A DNA stretch of 64,000 nt from Kribbella pratensis. Lineage in GTDB: Bacteria > Actinomycetota > Actinomycetes > Propionibacteriales > Kribbellaceae. Position 1 is the first letter of the stretch, and each line of letters opens with the position of its first letter. The DNA is taken from NCBI RefSeq assembly GCF_004365355.1, contig NZ_SODP01000005.1, positions 430,358-494,357 on the forward strand, in the 5' to 3' direction. A program made the position numbers and the translations under genes. This document shows, in pieces, positions 60,139 through 64,000 of this stretch. The notes below the pieces were generated by a model. That model saw only the letters and a list, made by a program, of their open reading frames with translations. It was not told the DNA's origin and did no database searches.

Positions 60139-61773
60139 CTAGTTGCGCATGTGTTTGCCGCGGGTTGGTTTGTGGGGTTGTTGGGCGGGTGGGGTGCGGA
60201 TGGCGCGTAGTTCGGGTGGGCGGTCCTGGTCGGTCCGGATTGCTTGCAGGCCGCCGGTGCCGGGGTCGGTGTCGCCGAGGTCGAAGTCCCAGCTGTCCTC
60301 GTTGGCGAGGCGGCTGTGCCAGCGGCCGTAGAGTGCGTAGATCGCGATGCCGATGACCATCCAGACGCCGAACTTGGTCCAGGTGCTCGTCTTCAGGTTC
60401 AGCATCAGCCACACCGTCGCGGCGAGCGACAGCAGCGGGATCAGCGGGACCATCGGCACCCGGAAGCCGCGCTCCAGGTTGGGCTCCGAGCGACGCAGCG
60501 TCAGGACGCCGACCGCGCAGAACGCGAAGCAGAACAGGGCACCGATGACCAGCAGCTCCTCGAGCTCGAGGACCTTCGGGTACAGCGTGAGCGCCAGCGC
60601 GGCGAGACCCGCGAAGCCGGCAGCGCGGGCGGGGGAGGAGTACACCCGGCTGACCCGGCCGAGGCTCTTCGGCAGCAGGCCGTCACGACCCATGTTGAAC
60701 AGGACGCGGCTCTGCGCGATGAGGACCACCATGATCACGGTCATCAACGCGAGCAACGCGCCTAGATTGACCACCTTTGCGGCCCATCCGACGCCTACCG
60801 CAGCTAATGCCTCGGAGACCGGCGCGGCGCCGCCGAGTTTGCCGTACGGGCGCATCCCGACCAGGACGACGGCCATCGCGATGTAGAGGATCGTCACCGC
60901 GCCGACGCCGAGCAGCATCCCTTGCGGGACAGTCTTCCGCGGGCTGCGGGCGTCCTCCGACGCCGTCGCGATCAGGTCGAACCCGATGTAGGCGAACACG
61001 ATCGTGCTGGCGGCGGTGAAGATGCCCATCGTCCCGAACGAACCGAACGACGAGTCCAGGATCCAGCCCAGCAACGTCGGACTCGCGGTCGCGGGCGCAG
61101 CCCGGGCCGGCGGCACGAACGGGTGGTAGTTCGCCATGTTGATGTGCGCGGCACCGACGATCACCACGAGCAGGATCACCGCGACTTTCGCGATCACGAC
61201 GACGGTCAGCACTCGGGCCGACAGCTTGGTGCCCGTCACGATCAGCGCGGTTAGGACCAGCAGGAGCAACGGGGCAACGAGATTGAGCTTGGCTTCGGGA
61301 CCGAAGAACTGAGCTACCCCGCTGGGCAGCGTGACTCCGAATCCGTCCAAAGTGGCCAGGAAGTACGCCGACCAGACGCGGGCGACGATCGCTGCCGCGG
61401 TGACGAGCTCGAGCACGAGCGCCCAACCGACCAGCCAGGCCCACATCTCACCGAAAGTCACGTAGCTGAAGGTGTACGCGCTACCGGAGACAGGGATCGT
61501 CGAGGACAGCTCGGCGTAACAGGCCGCAGCCAGTACACAGACGATCGCGGCGATGACGAACGACAGGATCACTGCCGGTCCGGCGACATTGGCCGCCTGG
61601 ACCCCGCTGATGCTGAAGATGCCAGAGCCGATCATCACGCCCAGGCCGAGTACGACCAGGTCGCGACGACCGAACAAGCGCGGCAGACGATGCCGCGCGT
61701 CCTCGACTCGAGTGAACGCCGACTCGACCGGCAAGCGCCGGCCTACGGTCTGTCCGTTCGCTGAGGGGGCCAT
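60139..61773 (-). CDS. APC family amino acid permease
   Basis: A 544-residue amino acid transporter of the APC superfamily with about twelve membrane helices, beginning VVLGLGVMIGSGIFSISGVQ (the family's GSGIF motif) and including PVSGSAYTFSYVTFGEMWAW and YIGFDLIATASEDARSPRKT. The last ~75 residues are a hydrophilic cytoplasmic tail ending with KHMRN. It resembles the cationic amino acid or YfnA subgroup; substrate is not readable. ATG 61773 is the clear start. It is divergent from xerC. Confidence 0.9.
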   Translation of the reverse strand: MAPSANGQTVGRRLPVESAFTRVEDARHRLPRLFGRRDLVVLGLGVMIGSGIFSISGVQAANVAGPAVILSFVIAAIVCVLAAACYAELSSTIPVSGSAYTFSYVTFGEMWAWLVGWALVLELVTAAAIVARVWSAYFLATLDGFGVTLPSGVAQFFGPEAKLNLVAPLLLLVLTALIVTGTKLSARVLTVVVIAKVAVILLVVIVGAAHINMANYHPFVPPARAAPATASPTLLGWILDSSFGSFGTMGIFTAASTIVFAYIGFDLIATASEDARSPRKTVPQGMLLGVGAVTILYIAMAVVLVGMRPYGKLGGAAPVSEALAAVGVGWAAKVVNLGALLALMTVIMVVLIAQSRVLFNMGRDGLLPKSLGRVSRVYSSPARAAGFAGLAALALTLYPKVLELEELLVIGALFCFAFCAVGVLTLRRSEPNLERGFRVPMVPLIPLLSLAATVWLMLNLKTSTWTKFGVWMVIGIAIYALYGRWHSRLANEDSWDFDLGDTDPGTGGLQAIRTDQDRPPELRAIRTPPAQQPHKPTRGKHMRN

Positions 61774-61909
61774 GGTCAGGGGTGCCTCCGTTGCTACTAG
61801 GGCAATCGGGCCGAACAGTAGTCGACCGTCGGGTTATCGACCAGACCTCCTCTCGCCGGTCTCCGCGCGGTGGCTTGCGATGCCGGGCCGCCTCACGCAT
61901 CGTCGAGAC

Positions 61910-62851
61910 ATGACGCCGGACGATGTCAGTGGGAACCCTTCCTGGCCGGAAGGTTTCACTCAGTTACTGGCTGACTACGAACGGCATCTGACGGCGGAAA
62001 GAGACCTCAGCACTCACTCGGTCAGAGCCTACATCGGAGATGTCGCGGATTTACTCGAACATTTGATTCGGCTTGGTCACGATGAGCTTGGCGGGCTGGA
62101 CATCCGGGGACTGCGGTCCTGGCTGGCCAAACAGCAAAGTCTGGGGAAATCCCGCAGCACGATGGCCCGGCGGGCGACGGCCGCAAGGGTGTTCACGGCG
62201 TGGGCGCAGCGGACCGGGCGCATCGGTACGGATCCGGGAGCATTGCTCGCCAGCCCCAAGCCGCACAAGAGCCTGCCGGGCGTTCTCGGCCAGGCGGACA
62301 CCCGAGCCGTCCTCGACGCCGCAGCCGTTGCCGCGGACGACGGAAGTCCGGTCGGGCTGCGTGACCTCGCGATCATGGAGCTCCTGTACGCGACCGGGAT
62401 CCGCGTCGGCGAGCTGTGCGCACTGGACGTCGACGACATCGACCGGTCGCGCCGAGTCGTCCGCGTGTTCGGCAAGGGACGCAAGGAACGGTCCGTCCCG
62501 TACGGCGTACCGGCTGCGGAGGCGCTCGAACGGTGGCTGGCCGAGGCGCGGCCGAAGCTGGCGCGAGAGGGGAGCGGTCCGGCCGCCTTCCTCGGCGCGC
62601 GTGGTGGCCGGATCGATCAGCGAGCGGTACGACGGATGGTGCACGAGCGGATCGCGGTCGTCGACGCACCGGATCTGGCTCCGCACGGACTGCGGCATAC
62701 AGCGGCCACCCATCTCCTGGAAGGTGGCGCGGATCTGCGGAGCGTGCAGGAGTTGCTGGGGCATGCGTCCCTGGCGACGACGCAGGTCTATACGCATGTC
62801 TCCGGCGAGCGGCTTCGGAAGGCCTATCAGCAGGCGCATCCGCGGGCTTGA
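61910..62851 (+). CDS. xerC: Tyrosine recombinase XerC
   Basis: A 313-residue site-specific tyrosine recombinase that with XerD resolves chromosome dimers at dif. The N-terminal SAM-like DNA-binding domain spans about 14-105. The catalytic residues are Arg165 (ATGIRVGEL), Lys189, His259 and Arg262 (HGLRHTAATHLL), His285 (LLGHASLATTQVYTHV) and nucleophile Tyr294. ATG 61910 was chosen over a much longer frame that overlaps the permease promoter region. Position between the DprA region and the rpsB side fits the usual actinobacterial order. Confidence 0.9.
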   Translation: MTPDDVSGNPSWPEGFTQLLADYERHLTAERDLSTHSVRAYIGDVADLLEHLIRLGHDELGGLDIRGLRSWLAKQQSLGKSRSTMARRATAARVFTAWAQRTGRIGTDPGALLASPKPHKSLPGVLGQADTRAVLDAAAVAADDGSPVGLRDLAIMELLYATGIRVGELCALDVDDIDRSRRVVRVFGKGRKERSVPYGVPAAEALERWLAEARPKLAREGSGPAAFLGARGGRIDQRAVRRMVHERIAVVDAPDLAPHGLRHTAATHLLEGGADLRSVQELLGHASLATTQVYTHVSGERLRKAYQQAHPRA

Positions 62852-62912
62852 CCCGGCGTCTGTGTGCGGGGGATGCGGCGGGTGAGTGGCCGAATGCGGC
62901 AGACTGCGGGAC

Positions 62913-63392
62913 ATGCGGGTTTCGGCGAAGTCTGACTATGCGTTGCGAGCTCTGATCGAGATCACCCAACGGTGGGTGGCCAACGATCCTTCGGTGGTGT
63001 CGGCCGAGGAACTGAGCCGGGCGCAGGGCATTCCGCACGGCTTCCTGCAGGGCATCCTCGCCGACCTGCGACGGGCCGGCGTGCTGTCCAGTCAGCGTGG
63101 GCAGTCGGGCGGATGGCGACTGGCCGTCGACCCCAATGACATCTCTGTCGCCGACGTGATGCGGGCAGTCGACGGTCCGATCGTGAGCATCTCCGGTGTC
63201 CGGCCGGAGAGCGTTTCGTACAACGAACATGCGGTGGTCCTCCAACGGGTCTGGATCGCGGCTCGCGCCAGCCTGCGCGACGTACTCGAGAACACGACGC
63301 TGATCGATCTCGCCAAGAACAAGCTCCCGGCCGGCGTCGAGCGCCGCTCGAAGGACGAGGACGCCTGGCAGGCCCGCGTCCCCGGCAGCTGA
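62913..63392 (+). CDS. Rrf2 family transcriptional regulator without iron-sulfur cysteines
   Basis: A 159-residue Rrf2 regulator: RVSAKSDYALRALIEITQR, the winged helix (SAEELSRAQGIPHGFLQGIL and SSQRGQSGGWRLAVDPNDISVADVM), and a C-terminal helix. There are no cysteines, so it cannot hold the [2Fe-2S] cluster of IscR or NsrR. Such members sense other ligands, like CymR. ATG 62913 is the family start; upstream frame is unsupported. It stands 61 bases after xerC. Confidence 0.87.
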   Translation: MRVSAKSDYALRALIEITQRWVANDPSVVSAEELSRAQGIPHGFLQGILADLRRAGVLSSQRGQSGGWRLAVDPNDISVADVMRAVDGPIVSISGVRPESVSYNEHAVVLQRVWIAARASLRDVLENTTLIDLAKNKLPAGVERRSKDEDAWQARVPGS

Positions 63393-63405
63393 CCGGTTCG
63401 AACTG

Positions 63406-64000
63406 CTACTTGCGTCTGATCAGCAGGCCGGCGGTCAGCGTCAGCGCTGCTGTGGCGGCGATGATGAGCTTGGCCGTTCGCTGATTGCTGTCGGGCGGGG
63501 CGGGTGACACGTCCGCGGCGCGTGGCGTTGGCGGCGGCGCTGCGGGCACCGGGGACGGAGGGCGAGCAGGTTGACCCTGCTGATTGGTGAGCGGGAGTAG
63601 GCGGACCGGCCAGTCGCGGATGAGGGTCAGGGGATTGAGGTACTGCTTGCCCTGGAGCAGGCCCCAATGCAGGCAGGCCCTCGGCAGGCAGTGCGAGCCG
63701 GCGGCGGACAGGCGCCCGATCACAGTCCCGGCACGGACCGTGGCCCCGACCGAGACCGCCGGCACGACCGGTTCGTACGTCGTTCGACGCGTTCCGGCGG
63801 TGATCGTGACGATGCCGCGGCCGGCCAGCGGACCGGCGTACGTGATCGTGCCGGGGGTGGCGGCGAGGACGGGTTGGCCGGGCCGGCCGGCCAGGTCGAC
63901 GCCGCGGTGGCCGGGGAGCCACGGTTTCGCGGGCAGTTCGAAGCCGTGGACCACCTCCGGGCGGGGCTGGAGCGGCCAGTCGGAGGTGGCACCGGGCAGG
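63406..64000 (-). CDS. M23 family (LytM-like) peptidase, 5' end outside window
   Basis: The frame stays open to the right edge of the window, so the N terminus is missing. Visible are the M23 beta-fold with HRGVDLAGRPGQPVLA (His and Asp zinc ligands), GTVIGRLSAAGSHC and ACLHWGLLQG. The usual second H-x-H is C-L-H here, so the general-base histidine is replaced and activity is uncertain. A Pro-rich linker leads to a C-terminal membrane helix (LIIAATAALTLTAGLLI) with RRK tail. In related genomes such a gene stands just before rpsB. Confidence 0.82.
   Translation of the reverse strand, partial: LPGATSDWPLQPRPEVVHGFELPAKPWLPGHRGVDLAGRPGQPVLAATPGTITYAGPLAGRGIVTITAGTRRTTYEPVVPAVSVGATVRAGTVIGRLSAAGSHCLPRACLHWGLLQGKQYLNPLTLIRDWPVRLLPLTNQQGQPARPPSPVPAAPPPTPRAADVSPAPPDSNQRTAKLIIAATAALTLTAGLLIRRK

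Noticed and set aside
61553-61909. N-terminal extension of XerC
   Set aside because: It runs antisense through the start of the permease and adds no recombinase sequence.

Overview
The window is about 70% G+C, densely coded, and rich in GTG starts and four-base ATGA/GTGA gene overlaps. It is a chromosomal segment of a high-GC actinomycete. Housekeeping order (smc, ftsY, amt-glnB-glnD, ffh, rpsP-khpA-rimM-trmD-rplS-lepB-lepB-rnhB-DUF2469-yraN-comM-dprA-xerC, then an M23 peptidase of the kind that normally sits before rpsB) fits Propionibacteriales. A Kribbella-like soil organism is my inference, not shown directly.

Layout. 1-5.8 kb: end of smc, a SigL/RslA-type sigma/anti-sigma pair with a possible leader peptide, threonine aldolase, a DHFR-like reductase, and a BlaI/M56 pair. 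5.9-11.5 kb: cydABDC for cytochrome bd oxidase, divergent from blaI, with two palindromes in the shared control region. 11.6-19.4 kb: ftsY, a DGPF-protein/ECF42 sigma pair, XRE-cupin regulator plus asparaginase, FAD oxidoreductase, a second sigma-like gene with a membrane protein, and a TetR regulator. 19.5-23.6 kb: nitrogen operon amt-glnB-glnD behind a clear GlnR box. 23.7-28.9 kb: DUF2332, arginase-family enzyme, two unknown genes, ffh. 29.2-38.4 kb: exported proteins, with two related transglycosylases, an amidohydrolase, an amidase, a two-component system, a lipoprotein and a serine protease. 38.4-42.7 kb: NfeD-like/flotillin operon divergent from an EACC1-caspase-membrane operon, a candidate conflict or cell-death module. 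42.7-49 kb: a sugar locus (ABC importer and PfkB kinase divergent from a DeoR regulator and a GH4 glycosidase). 49.1-56.9 kb: ribosome, tRNA-modification and secretion genes, including a TrmD-GNAT fusion. 56.9-60.1 kb: an unstable zone around a frameshifted dprA, with three tandem-repeat arrays each built from the end of a neighbouring gene. 60.1-64 kb: amino acid permease, xerC, Rrf2 regulator, and an M23 peptidase that runs off the edge.

The most unusual parts are the repeat-riddled comM-dprA-DUF488 zone, the EACC1/caspase operon beside flotillin/NfeD, the palindromes that may put cytochrome bd oxidase under a BlaI repressor, and the TrmD-acetyltransferase fusion. No tRNA, rRNA, CRISPR array, insertion sequence or prophage was seen.
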